Under the pieces are notes generated by a model. That model saw only the letters and a list, made by a program, of their open reading frames with translations. It was not told the DNA's origin and did no database searches. DNA of 15,063 nucleotides from CAJWPI01 sp964635015 (GTDB lineage: Bacteria > Pseudomonadota > Gammaproteobacteria > Magnimaribacterales > Magnimaribacteraceae), in the NCBI GenBank assembly GCA_964635015.1, contig CAZWMS010000034.1, positions 1-15,063 of the forward strand, written 5' to 3'. Position 1 is the stretch's first letter. Every line of letters starts with the position of its first letter. Positions 7,369 to 14,359 of the stretch are shown here, in pieces. Position numbers and translations under genes: made by a program.

Positions 7369-8464
7369 GAACTTTCTTTAAAAATTTATTTTCAATACCA
7401 TTCTTAAGTATAGGCATGAGTATAGAAAAGTCTGTCTCTCCGGGCTTACTATTAAATTGTATTGTCCCCTTATGTTGAGAAACGATTCCCTGAGTAATTG
7501 ATAGCCCTAAGCCAGAACCGCTTTCTTTTCCAGAAATCATTGGGAAAAATATAGATTCTTTTATTTCTTCTGAAATCCCGGGTCCGTTGTCTTTAATAGT
7601 TATTCTACAAACAGTATTTTGTTTAGTATCCCCCACAAATTCTTGATGGAGCACTCTTGTTATTACTTTTATCTTAGGTGCTGATGTTGATGATTGCATC
7701 AGTGATTCTTTAGAGTTCCTAAGTAGATTTAATATGCCTTGTTCAAGTAAAAAACTATCCATCATCAGCTCGGGTATACTGGGGTCGAAATCTTTAGTTA
7801 ATTTTATTCCAAGATCATTAAACTCTTGTTTCACCAGTACTAAAACATTTTCTATAGGAAAGTGGATGTTTTGAATCTCAAAAGAAGGCTTTCTTTTTGG
7901 ACCCAGCATATTATCAACCAAGGATGTAAGCCTGTCTGTCTGACCAATTATTATATTTGTATATTCTGCCAGGTGTTGTTTTGGAAGTTTCTGGCTTAAG
8001 AGTTGGGCTGCACCTCTTATCCCGCTGAGAGGGTTTTTAATTTCGTGTGCTAGACCTCTTACGAAAGCAGTGGTTACTTGTTGATTGGTTTGCATTCTTA
8101 ATCTTTCTTTTATCTCCGAAGAGTACTCTTTATTATATATTTCCAGTACTAGTCCCTTAATCGCCTTCTTCTCAAAATTAAGGTTTAGATGATAATCACA
8201 TAGTAGCTTCCTCCCCCCTTTAAGAAAAAGCACGGCATCAAATTTAGAAAAATGTTCCTTTTTTTCTAAACAATCTTCAAATCTTTGAAAGTTATCAGGT
8301 TCTTCATAAAAAGTACTTGATAAATGTTTATTTAAAGAAGACTTAATGCTGGCATCTAACATAGACTCAGCAGAATTATTTATGTAAGTAATTTTAAGGT
8401 TTCTATCTAAAAGAATGACGCCAGTTTTTAGTTCAACTAAGTAATTGTCTGTTTTTCTTTCCAT
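7361..8464 (-). CDS. glnL: nitrogen regulation sensor histidine kinase/phosphatase NtrB
   Basis: NtrB is the cytosolic kinase that, under PII control, phosphorylates or dephosphorylates NtrC. The 367-residue protein has an N-terminal PAS-like domain (about 8-115), lower in similarity than the rest. The dimerisation/phospho-acceptor segment has H140 in LAHEIKNPLSGIRGAAQLL. The ATPase domain has N-box ILNLLRNSKES, G1 box IKDNGPGI and G2 box GSGLGLSI. No membrane helix is present, as expected. The ATG at 8464 lacks a clear Shine-Dalgarno sequence, and a GC-rich hairpin ends about 15 bases upstream of it. It lies 93 bp after the glutamine synthetase stop, and its end overlaps the ntrC start by 8 bp. 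Confidence 0.96.
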   Translation of the reverse strand: MERKTDNYLVELKTGVILLDRNLKITYINNSAESMLDASIKSSLNKHLSSTFYEEPDNFQRFEDCLEKKEHFSKFDAVLFLKGGRKLLCDYHLNLNFEKKAIKGLVLEIYNKEYSSEIKERLRMQTNQQVTTAFVRGLAHEIKNPLSGIRGAAQLLSQKLPKQHLAEYTNIIIGQTDRLTSLVDNMLGPKRKPSFEIQNIHFPIENVLVLVKQEFNDLGIKLTKDFDPSIPELMMDSFLLEQGILNLLRNSKESLMQSSTSAPKIKVITRVLHQEFVGDTKQNTVCRITIKDNGPGISEEIKESIFFPMISGKESGSGLGLSITQGIVSQHKGTIQFNSKPGETDFSILMPILKNGIENKFLKKVHG

Positions 8465-8479
8465 AAGAACATCAAATTG

Positions 8480-8505
8480 GAGGGGCTAAAGCCCCTCTTA
8501 TTTTT
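8480..8505. terminator. GC-rich hairpin between glnA and glnL (attenuator or partial terminator)
   Basis: A perfect 7-bp stem, GAGGGGC (8480-8486) and GCCCCTC (8491-8497), encloses a 4-base loop. On the plus strand it is followed by TTATTTTT, a good terminator tail, yet no plus-strand gene precedes it. On the minus strand, where glnA and glnL are read, the stem follows an A-rich run, but the trailing sequence is only CAATTTG, a poor U-tract. It may therefore partly terminate or stabilise glnA mRNA and lower ntrBC expression, as the glnA-glnL terminator does in E. coli. Confidence 0.6.
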
Positions 8506-8557
8506 AGGAGAGCAATTCAAGAGGTAACTCCTTAGAAATTTAAGCTACACTTCAGCC

Positions 8558-9535
8558 TCAGGATAAGGTACCGACAATATGGGCTATTATTCTATAAGGA
8601 TCAGCATTAGAGGCAGGACGTCTGTCTTCTAAATAACCATTCCAATCATGCTCTAGTGTATAAATTGGGATTCTTATACTGGCCCCCCTATCACTCACTG
8701 CGTAAGAAAATTCCGTAATTTTTTGAGTTTCATGCAACCCAGTTAACCTTTTATCATTATCGGAACCATACTCATTAATCCCTTCTTGATGGACAGCTCC
8801 CAATTTTTCACACAGGGAATTCATAAGTTCTTCAGATCCATTCGTTCTCATTTCTTCGTTTGAGAAATTAGTGTGCATTCCTGATCCATTCCAGTCACCT
8901 GATTTAGGTTTTGGATGTAAGTTAACACAGACACCAAACTCCTCTGCAACTCTGTGGAGAAGAAATCTACTCACCCATAAATCATCTCCTGCTTTAATTC
9001 CCCTTCCTAGGCATTGATACTCCCATTGACCTAAAGCAACTTCTGCATTAGTTCCTGTTAATTCAATTCCAGCTTCCAGACAAACATCTAAATGAGCTTC
9101 TGAGATTTCCCTCCCAGACACATTGCCAGCTCCCACTCCACAGTAATAATCACCTTGAGGTCTTGGAGTACCATCCTGCCAACCTAGGGGGTTTCCTTTT
9201 GTATCTGTGAAAAAGTACTCCTGTTCAAATCCAAACCACCATTCATCAGACACTAAGCCTTCGCAAGCACTTCTAGTATTTGATGGATGCACTTCATGTT
9301 CTCCAGTATGAACTTGACACATGACCAGATCTGGACCAAGCGGCCCTTCATATTTTTGAACTGGAAGTAAAATACAATCAGAATTACTTCCTTCAGCCTG
9401 TTGAGTTGATGAGCCATCAAAGCCCCATTCTGGCGGGTTATCGTCATAGGTAGCTTTAATCTTACTTCTTATCGAAGGTTCGGGCTGATACCCATCTAAC
9501 CAAATATATTCAAATTTATTCATATCTTTTGTCAT
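8558..9535 (-). CDS. glutamine synthetase type II (eukaryote-like GSII)
   Basis: Catalyses ATP-dependent glutamine formation from glutamate and ammonia. At 325 residues it belongs to the short GSII family (rhizobial GlnII, eukaryotic GS), not the roughly 470-residue GSI usual in gammaproteobacteria. It opens EYIWLDGYQPEPSIRSK. Family motifs follow: FDGSS (39-43); FGFEQEYFF (101-109) with metal ligands E104 and E106; PQGDYYCGVG (126-135); E165 and GQWEYQ (169-174) with E172; GDWNGSGMHTN (213-223) with H221; DRGASIRIP (282-290); and EDRRP (303-307). GSII lacks the C-terminal tyrosine adenylylated by GlnE, so control is probably transcriptional. The start ATG 9535 has a strong GAGGAG ribosome site. 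It is first in the glnA-like/ntrB/ntrC set. Confidence 0.96.
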   Translation of the reverse strand: MTKDMNKFEYIWLDGYQPEPSIRSKIKATYDDNPPEWGFDGSSTQQAEGSNSDCILLPVQKYEGPLGPDLVMCQVHTGEHEVHPSNTRSACEGLVSDEWWFGFEQEYFFTDTKGNPLGWQDGTPRPQGDYYCGVGAGNVSGREISEAHLDVCLEAGIELTGTNAEVALGQWEYQCLGRGIKAGDDLWVSRFLLHRVAEEFGVCVNLHPKPKSGDWNGSGMHTNFSNEEMRTNGSEELMNSLCEKLGAVHQEGINEYGSDNDKRLTGLHETQKITEFSYAVSDRGASIRIPIYTLEHDWNGYLEDRRPASNADPYRIIAHIVGTLS

Positions 9536-9577
9536 CTTTTTCTCCTCAAAATTAAAAGTGACACTTTATCATAAAAA

Positions 9578-9594
9578 TGCTCAAGTATAGTGCA
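9578..9594 (-). promoter_or_regulatory. NtrC-like binding site upstream of glutamine synthetase
   Basis: On the minus strand this 17-mer reads TGCACTATACTTGAGCA. It matches the NtrC consensus half-sites TGCAC-N7-GTGCA at nine of ten positions, the one mismatch being an A in the second half. It lies 43 bases before the ATG. A TATACT (9589-9584), usable as a sigma-70 -10 box, sits inside it. NtrC is encoded two genes downstream, so autologous control is plausible. This is an inference from consensus only. Confidence 0.45.
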
Positions 9595-9624
9595 TTTTAT
9601 TAAATATTTTCTTTAAATAGATAG

Positions 9625-9630
9625 ATTATA
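9625..9630 (-). promoter_or_regulatory. candidate -10 box for glutamine synthetase
   Basis: TATAAT on the minus strand overlaps the inner edge of the 18-bp palindrome by three bases, so a protein bound there could cover the promoter. It would give a leader of about 80 nt. No good -35 hexamer is visible 17 bp upstream. Confidence 0.3.
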
Positions 9631-9645
9631 GTGCACTTGCACTAT
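9628..9645. promoter_or_regulatory. perfect 18-bp palindrome, candidate operator or enhancer site for glutamine synthetase
   Basis: ATAGTGCA and TGCACTAT form a perfect 8-bp inverted repeat around a 2-bp centre. The dyad starts one base before the stop of the preceding gene and about 93 bases before the synthetase ATG. Its octamer TGCACTAT recurs in the NtrC-like site at 9578-9594; the centres are about 50 bp apart, near five helical turns. The arms are closer together than in a canonical NtrC site, so another regulator, or a rearranged NtrC site, is possible. Confidence 0.5.
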
Positions 9646-9646
9646 T

Positions 9647-10123
9647 TTAGATCATTTTGCTTGTTATTTTAGTTACTAAACCTTCTTTTTTTAAAAAATT
9701 TAGCCATTCAGAAAGAAACTTATTTCTTTGAAATTTTTCATCTTTACTTAACATAAGCCTATTAGGATAAGCATTTCTTATCCAAAATTGTCTTTTTCCA
9801 TTATATTTAACAACTTCAACCATTTTTAAATCATGGTATATGGAAATCTGCATTTCCATATCTTGTAATTTTTTTATAGAAGAGTTTTTTTGTTTTATTA
9901 GTAAAGTAGAAGTGTATTTCGAGTCCTTAATAATTTTAATTTCTACTAAAGAGGTGTTTTGTCCTTCCGGAAGATAAAAAGAAAAATTTTCCATATTTCT
10001 TAACCCAGGAATTAGACTGACCAGCTTTACGTAATTATGTTCATACAGCTCTAACAGGTTCTTAAGACTAAAAGTCTTTCTTTTAGTTGTTAAGAATTTC
10101 TTATTGAGAAATTTATTAATCAT
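9647..10123 (-). CDS. DUF1249 family protein (YqiB-like)
   Basis: This 158-residue soluble protein matches the DUF1249 pattern of E. coli YqiB. It has an N-terminal NYVKLVSLIP (about 30-39), then TSTLLIKQ, IYHDLKMVEV in place of the family LYHDA..AEV, AYPNRLMLSKDEKFQRN and a C-terminal FLSEWLNFLKKEGLV. The function of the family is unknown. In E. coli the homologue lies with nudF and cpdA; here it is the last gene of the ubiA operon and overlaps the glycosylase gene by 8 bp. The N-terminal extension of about 20 basic residues has no signal-peptide character. It is more diverged than its neighbours. Confidence 0.85.
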   Translation of the reverse strand: MINKFLNKKFLTTKRKTFSLKNLLELYEHNYVKLVSLIPGLRNMENFSFYLPEGQNTSLVEIKIIKDSKYTSTLLIKQKNSSIKKLQDMEMQISIYHDLKMVEVVKYNGKRQFWIRNAYPNRLMLSKDEKFQRNKFLSEWLNFLKKEGLVTKITSKMI

Positions 10124-10730
10124 AAGTTGACCATAATAATAACGCAGCTACAGATCTAAATGGTTTCCAAGGTTCAGCAATTTTTTCCATTGTCAACTTT
10201 TTTGGTCTTTTCTTTAAGTTCTTAATTTTCTCAACAGCTATTTGCAATCCAAGATCTGAAGATGGCCAGGCATCTGTTCTACCCAAACATCCCAAAAGGT
10301 AGCAATGGGCTGTCCACTCACCAACCCCCTTAAAGCTTGTCAGAAAAGATACTACATCTTCATCTTTTAAACTATTTAGAGATCTAAAGTTTAGCTTCTT
10401 GTTGATGGCAGCTTTAGCTATCCCCTTCGAATAAAGTACTTTTTGCCTGCTTAAGCCTGCCTCTTTTAGTTTCTCATTACTTAGACTATAAAAATTGATT
10501 TCATTAAATTTTGGAAGACAGTCATTAATTCTCTTAAAAATAGCTTTTGCAGAAGTTACTGATAGTTGCTGCTCAACTATTAACTTTATTAACCCCACGA
10601 AGCCAGGAGGTCTTTTATAGAGTTTGATAGAGTTTTTATTTTTTTTTATTATTTTTGATAAATCTTTATCTACTTTTTGCAAATGTTGCATGCCTATAAC
10701 TAAGGTTTTATGGTCAAGTTTCCTTATCAC
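10116..10730 (-). CDS. DNA-3-methyladenine glycosylase II, AlkA-type HhH-GPD protein
   Basis: This enzyme removes alkylated purines such as 3-methyladenine, starting base-excision repair. The 204-residue protein contains only the helix-hairpin-helix glycosylase core, without the N-terminal domain of E. coli AlkA. The conserved VEQQLSV is at 52-58. The hairpin FKGVGEWTAHCYLL is at 133-146. The catalytic aspartate is D159 in WPSSDLGLQ, after the usual RTDAW (151-155). No iron-sulfur cysteines follow, which excludes endonuclease III or MutY. The gene overlaps the upstream FemAB-like gene by 4 bp and the downstream DUF1249 gene by 8 bp. Substrate range within the AlkA/Mag group cannot be decided from sequence alone. 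Confidence 0.92.
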   Translation of the reverse strand: MIRKLDHKTLVIGMQHLQKVDKDLSKIIKKNKNSIKLYKRPPGFVGLIKLIVEQQLSVTSAKAIFKRINDCLPKFNEINFYSLSNEKLKEAGLSRQKVLYSKGIAKAAINKKLNFRSLNSLKDEDVVSFLTSFKGVGEWTAHCYLLGCLGRTDAWPSSDLGLQIAVEKIKNLKKRPKKLTMEKIAEPWKPFRSVAALLLWSTYD

Positions 10731-11887
10731 TTTTCCTTATTCTTTTGATTTATTTCTGACTTGAAGGGTAACAAGGTAGCTATTTTTTGGTTGTAGACTT
10801 TTATGTGCTCTCTTTCTTGTTTTAAGAAGTTATCTATAGCCTCTCTAAATGAATGGTCTTTGATCCAATGAGCAGAATAGGTCTCTATTGGTCTAAAGCC
10901 TCTCTTAATTTTATGCTCTCCTTGAACACCAGGATCAAATTTCTTTAACCCCTTTTCTATACAAAACTCTATGCCCTGATAATAACAGGCCTCAAAATGA
11001 AGAGAATCATACTCTTCTTCGCAACCCCAATATCTTCCATATAGGTTTTCTGAATCTAAAAAATTTAACGCCCCTGCCACGTATTTGTGATTAGAATCTT
11101 TTGCCATAAGAAGAAGAATTGAGTCCGGCATAAGGGATGATATTTCTAAGAAGAAATCTAAATTTAAATAGGCTCTCATTCCTCTTTTTAGATAAGTATA
11201 TTCATAAAATTTATAAAATTGACTCCAATGTTCGTTTGAAATTTCATTTCCGTATAATCTTGTAATAGATATCTTTTGATTTAATATTTTTTGTCTTTCT
11301 TTTTTTATATTTTTCCTTTGTCTAGATGTTAAATCTAAAAGAAAGTCATCAAAAGTTTTATAATTATTATTAAACCAATGAAATGAGTAACTCGTTCTTA
11401 AGCTAAAACCTGATTTTTTTAAAGTTTCTAATTCTTTCGCATTAGGAAGAAGTATGTGCATGCTTGATAGACCTCTCTTAGATAAAAGGATTTCTATTTC
11501 TTCTTTTATTGTTTTAGTAATTTCCGTCCTTCTATTTTCTTCTTTAAGGCAAAGCCTTGGCCCTTGGACTGGTGTAAAAGGAATTGCACTAACTAGTTTG
11601 GGGTAGTAGTCAATTCCATTCCTGTAAAACGCATCAGCCCAAGACCAATCAAAAATAAACTCTCCATGAGAGTCAGTTTTTAGATACAGGGGCATAACAG
11701 CAAGCGTTTCTTGCTCGTTCTTAATTTGTAAATGGAAGGGTAGCCATCCAGTGCCCCCACCAACACATCTAGTTTTTTCTAAAGTTCTTAAGAAAGCATG
11801 TTTTAAAAAAGGATAATCTGAATTTACTACAGAATTCCAAAGGTCTTCAGAAATATCCTCCATAGAATGAATGAAAGATACTTTCAT
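10727..11887 (-). CDS. FemAB/GNAT-like protein of the COG3146 (DUF482) family
   Basis: The 386-residue soluble protein matches the COG3146/PF04339 family, often labelled peptidoglycan or peptidogalycan biosynthesis protein and predicted to have a double acyltransferase fold. Typical elements are GGGTGWLP (43-50), the FDWSWADAF segment (79-87), AIPFTPVQGPRL (101-112), the central SRQRKNIKKERQK and WGCEEEYDSLHFEACYYQGIEF towards the C-terminus, ending in GEHKIKRGFRP. The substrate is unknown; acyl or aminoacyl transfer is only inferred from the fold. It overlaps ubiA upstream and the AlkA-type gene downstream by 4 bp each. The cytosolic location follows from the absence of a signal peptide or membrane helix. 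Confidence 0.9.
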   Translation of the reverse strand: MKVSFIHSMEDISEDLWNSVVNSDYPFLKHAFLRTLEKTRCVGGGTGWLPFHLQIKNEQETLAVMPLYLKTDSHGEFIFDWSWADAFYRNGIDYYPKLVSAIPFTPVQGPRLCLKEENRRTEITKTIKEEIEILLSKRGLSSMHILLPNAKELETLKKSGFSLRTSYSFHWFNNNYKTFDDFLLDLTSRQRKNIKKERQKILNQKISITRLYGNEISNEHWSQFYKFYEYTYLKRGMRAYLNLDFFLEISSLMPDSILLLMAKDSNHKYVAGALNFLDSENLYGRYWGCEEEYDSLHFEACYYQGIEFCIEKGLKKFDPGVQGEHKIKRGFRPIETYSAHWIKDHSFREAIDNFLKQEREHIKVYNQKIATLLPFKSEINQKNKEK

Positions 11888-12753
11888 AAAACAGTCCCTA
11901 AAATAGAACCTATAAAAATGCTTACTCCTATCCAGTTGTTATTGATAAATGCCTTAAAACAATTCTGTCTATCATATTCTTTAATCAATCTAAATTGATA
12001 AAAGATAAAGAAGAATACTATTAATAACAAAAAATAATATATTGGTTTTATTTCTTGGATAAATCCTCCTATCGCCCATAAGCTTAAAGAAATAATTTGG
12101 CATATAAGGAAGATGTATTGAGCATAATTTCCAAATGTTAAGGCTGAAGAATGAATATCTAAAAAAAGATCATCATCTCTATCACTCATAGCATATGCTG
12201 TATCATAAGCCATTATCCAAAAGAAACAGGCAAAAAAGAGTATTATTGAGGAAGGGGATATTGTATTTAATTCTGCCGAGCAAACCATAATGATTCCCCA
12301 AGAAAAAGCTATGCCCAAAAACATTTGTGGTATTTGGAAGAATCTTTTCGTTAAAGGATAAAGGCACGTAATAAATGCCCCTATTAAGGCCATTTTAAAA
12401 GTTAATTTATTAGTCCAGTATAAAAGTGATGCAGATAAAGACAGTAGAATTACAAAAAACAACAAAGCCTCATTTGGCTTCACTTCTCCAGTTACTAATG
12501 GTCTGGTTTTAGTTCTTTCTACCCTCCCATCAAAATTCCTATCAAAATAATCATTAATAACACAACCTGCAGATCGCATTAAAAAGGTACCAAGACAAAA
12601 TATTACCAAAAGAGAGGGAGATGGGTTCCCTCTAGTTAGTATAAAAAAAGCACTTAGAGTTGGCCAAAGAAGCAAAAAAAAGCCTATTGGCTTATTAATT
12701 CTTATGAGTTTACCCAAGCCTTTTATCTTAGTTTGCATCAAACTTATATTCAT
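11884..12753 (-). CDS. ubiA: 4-hydroxybenzoate polyprenyltransferase UbiA
   Basis: UbiA attaches the polyprenyl tail to 4-hydroxybenzoate, the first membrane step of ubiquinone synthesis. The 289-residue multi-pass protein has the first Asp-rich motif NDYFDRNFD (67-75) followed by TKTRPL (81-86), YPLTKR at 132-137, and the second Asp-rich motif YDTAYAMSDRDDD (183-195). These four elements distinguish UbiA from other prenyltransferases of the superfamily such as CyoE. Start ATG 12753 has only a weak AG-rich ribosome site; ATG six codons in is no better. It leads a four-gene operon and diverges from rubredoxin. ubiC, often its neighbour, is not in the window. Confidence 0.96.
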   Translation of the reverse strand: MNISLMQTKIKGLGKLIRINKPIGFFLLLWPTLSAFFILTRGNPSPSLLVIFCLGTFLMRSAGCVINDYFDRNFDGRVERTKTRPLVTGEVKPNEALLFFVILLSLSASLLYWTNKLTFKMALIGAFITCLYPLTKRFFQIPQMFLGIAFSWGIIMVCSAELNTISPSSIILFFACFFWIMAYDTAYAMSDRDDDLFLDIHSSALTFGNYAQYIFLICQIISLSLWAIGGFIQEIKPIYYFLLLIVFFFIFYQFRLIKEYDRQNCFKAFINNNWIGVSIFIGSILGTVL

Positions 12754-12847
12754 TTTTTCTAATTAGGTTATTACTTTAGTCCAGCTTTAAAAGAAAGTTG
12801 AGTTAGAATGTCGCATTTTTAAGAGAATACAACAAGGAGTTTAGGGA

Positions 12848-13012
12848 ATGAAAAAATGGGAGTGTATAGTTTGCGGGTTTATCTATGATGAAGAGGAGGG
12901 TTGGCCAGACGATGGCATAGAGCCCGGTACTGCTTGGCAAGACGTTCCCGATGATTGGATATGTCCAGACTGTGGAGTTGGCAAGGAAGATTTTGAAATG
13001 GTTGAAGTATGA
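12848..13012 (+). CDS. rubredoxin
   Basis: This small gene encodes 54 residues with the two iron-binding knuckles CIVCG (6-10) and CPDCG (39-43). Between them are the conserved Y13, GWPDDGIEPGT (18-28) and VPDDW (33-37). One Fe in a Cys4 site makes it a cytosolic one-electron carrier; its partner here is unknown. A clear AGGAG ribosome site lies 8-9 bases before the ATG. The stop overlaps the start of the symporter gene as ATGA (13009-13012), so both are on one mRNA. It diverges from ubiA, an arrangement I recall near Pseudomonas rubA1/rubA2. The 94-bp gap has no clear promoter match. Confidence 0.96.
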   Translation: MKKWECIVCGFIYDEEEGWPDDGIEPGTAWQDVPDDWICPDCGVGKEDFEMVEV

Positions 13013-14268
13013 ACGCTCTATCAGCACCGAAGAATCTAACAAGAAATGTTTTAATTGGAATGGCAGCCGGAATTCTGGTCGCCTCAATTTTTTATTATTC
13101 ACAGGGTTTTATCTCTGAAAATATCTCTCTAGGTGTAGAGAAATACTTATTTAACTTAGGTGGACAGATCTTCAAGAATCTTTTGATGCTTATAGTTGTC
13201 CCTCTTGTTTTTTTCTCTCTAGTTTCAGGAATCTCTTCTTTATCTAGCATGGTTAAGCTTGGCTCTATAGCTACCAAAACTATAGGACTGTATTTGTTCA
13301 CAACCGCAATAGCAGTAAGTTTAGCTTTATTTTTTGGTTGGGCCTTTAATCTGTCAGGATTTGAAGGAACTGTAGATTCATACGTACCTCCAGTCGGTGA
13401 CTCAAGTCTATATGGAACTGTTCTAAGAATTTTTCCAAACAATATTTTTGGTTCGTTTATTGAAAATAATATGCTGGGGATAGTGTTTATAAGCATTTTG
13501 TTTGGGATTGCTTTAAATCTTACAGATGATTTAACAGACGGGCTTTCTAAGACATTTGAGAGATTTAATATTGTTTTCTTGAAGATCGTCTTATTAGTAA
13601 TGAGTTTTGCTCCAATTGGTGTTTTCTGCTTAATGGGCAGCTATGTAATGTCTAAGGGGTTGAATATATTTGGTGATTTAGCTCAATATGTTCTTTTATT
13701 AATATTTGTATTGGCTTTCCATTTAATTTTTACTTATTCACTGATACTTAAATCTTTTGCCAACCTCAACCCTTTAGTTTTTTATCGAAAGATGAAGAAT
13801 GTAGCTTTATTTGCTTTCTCCACTTCTTCAAGCGCAGCTACCATCCCTGTTACCTTAAAAACAGTAACAGAAGATCTTGGTGTTAAAAAAGATGTTTCGT
13901 CTTTTGTTGTTCCTGTTGGAGCTACAATAAATATGGATGGAACTGCTATCATGCAAGGCCTAGCCACTATGTTTATTGCAAGTACTGTTGGTGTGGATTT
14001 AACCTTAATCCAGTACGGACAAATTGTATTATTAGCTATTGTAACTTCAATCGGAACCGCGGCAGTTCCCTCAGCTGGCACCATAACTTTAGCTTTAATT
14101 CTTGGGTCTCTTGGTTTACCCTTAGATGCAATAGGTTTAATTCTGGCTGTTGATAGAATTTTAGATATGATTCGAACAGCAGTTAACGTTTGTGGAGACG
14201 CAGCTGTCTCATGTATTGTTGCTAAATCAGAAAATGAACTAGATTTATCAACCTATAATTCAGAGTGA
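13009..14268 (+). CDS. dicarboxylate/amino acid:cation symporter (DAACS family, GltP/GltT-like)
   Basis: The 419-residue inner-membrane carrier belongs to the sodium- or proton-coupled glutamate/aspartate/dicarboxylate symporter family. Diagnostic features: the serine-rich hairpin FSTSSSAATIP at about 270-280; NMDGTA at 308-313 (the cation-binding NMDGT motif); the second hairpin region VPSAGTI around residue 350; and NVCGDAAVS at about 393-401. About eight membrane segments plus two re-entrant hairpins are expected. The substrate (glutamate, aspartate or C4-dicarboxylate) cannot be chosen safely; the C at position 395 of the NVCGD motif, in place of the frequent T or S, is worth noting. The start ATG overlaps the rubredoxin stop by 4 bp. 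Confidence 0.95.
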   Translation: MNALSAPKNLTRNVLIGMAAGILVASIFYYSQGFISENISLGVEKYLFNLGGQIFKNLLMLIVVPLVFFSLVSGISSLSSMVKLGSIATKTIGLYLFTTAIAVSLALFFGWAFNLSGFEGTVDSYVPPVGDSSLYGTVLRIFPNNIFGSFIENNMLGIVFISILFGIALNLTDDLTDGLSKTFERFNIVFLKIVLLVMSFAPIGVFCLMGSYVMSKGLNIFGDLAQYVLLLIFVLAFHLIFTYSLILKSFANLNPLVFYRKMKNVALFAFSTSSSAATIPVTLKTVTEDLGVKKDVSSFVVPVGATINMDGTAIMQGLATMFIASTVGVDLTLIQYGQIVLLAIVTSIGTAAVPSAGTITLALILGSLGLPLDAIGLILAVDRILDMIRTAVNVCGDAAVSCIVAKSENELDLSTYNSE

Positions 14269-14321
14269 TAAAGAATAATTTTAATTATTTCTTTAATCTT
14301 GTAGACTTCGCCGCTGATAAA

Positions 14322-14343
14322 TTGTTCTCAACAAGTTTTTTTT
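14322..14343 (+). terminator. probable weak intrinsic terminator after the symporter gene
   Basis: TTGTT, a 3-base loop and AACAA form a short stem, followed by G and eight T residues (14336-14343). The stem is weak and AT-rich. A second, longer AT hairpin (14270-14294, 11 pairs with one bulge) lies just before it without a T-run. Together they probably end or reduce the rubredoxin-symporter transcript before hppA. Confidence 0.45.
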
Positions 14344-14359
14344 AATTAGAGGAGAAATA

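Noticed and set aside
9253..9447. Minus-strand 64-codon frame inside the glutamine synthetase gene
   Set aside because: It is a shifted frame of the same strand within a conserved coding region.
9556..9575. TGTCAC on the minus strand before glutamine synthetase as a sigma-54 -24 element
   Set aside because: The essential GG is GT, and the -12 part 5 bases later is ATTTT rather than TTGCA.
13095..14084. Minus-strand open frames of 100-133 codons inside the symporter gene, and similar antisense frames inside ntrC
   Set aside because: They are antisense shadows of strongly conserved genes, with no ribosome sites or recognisable domains.
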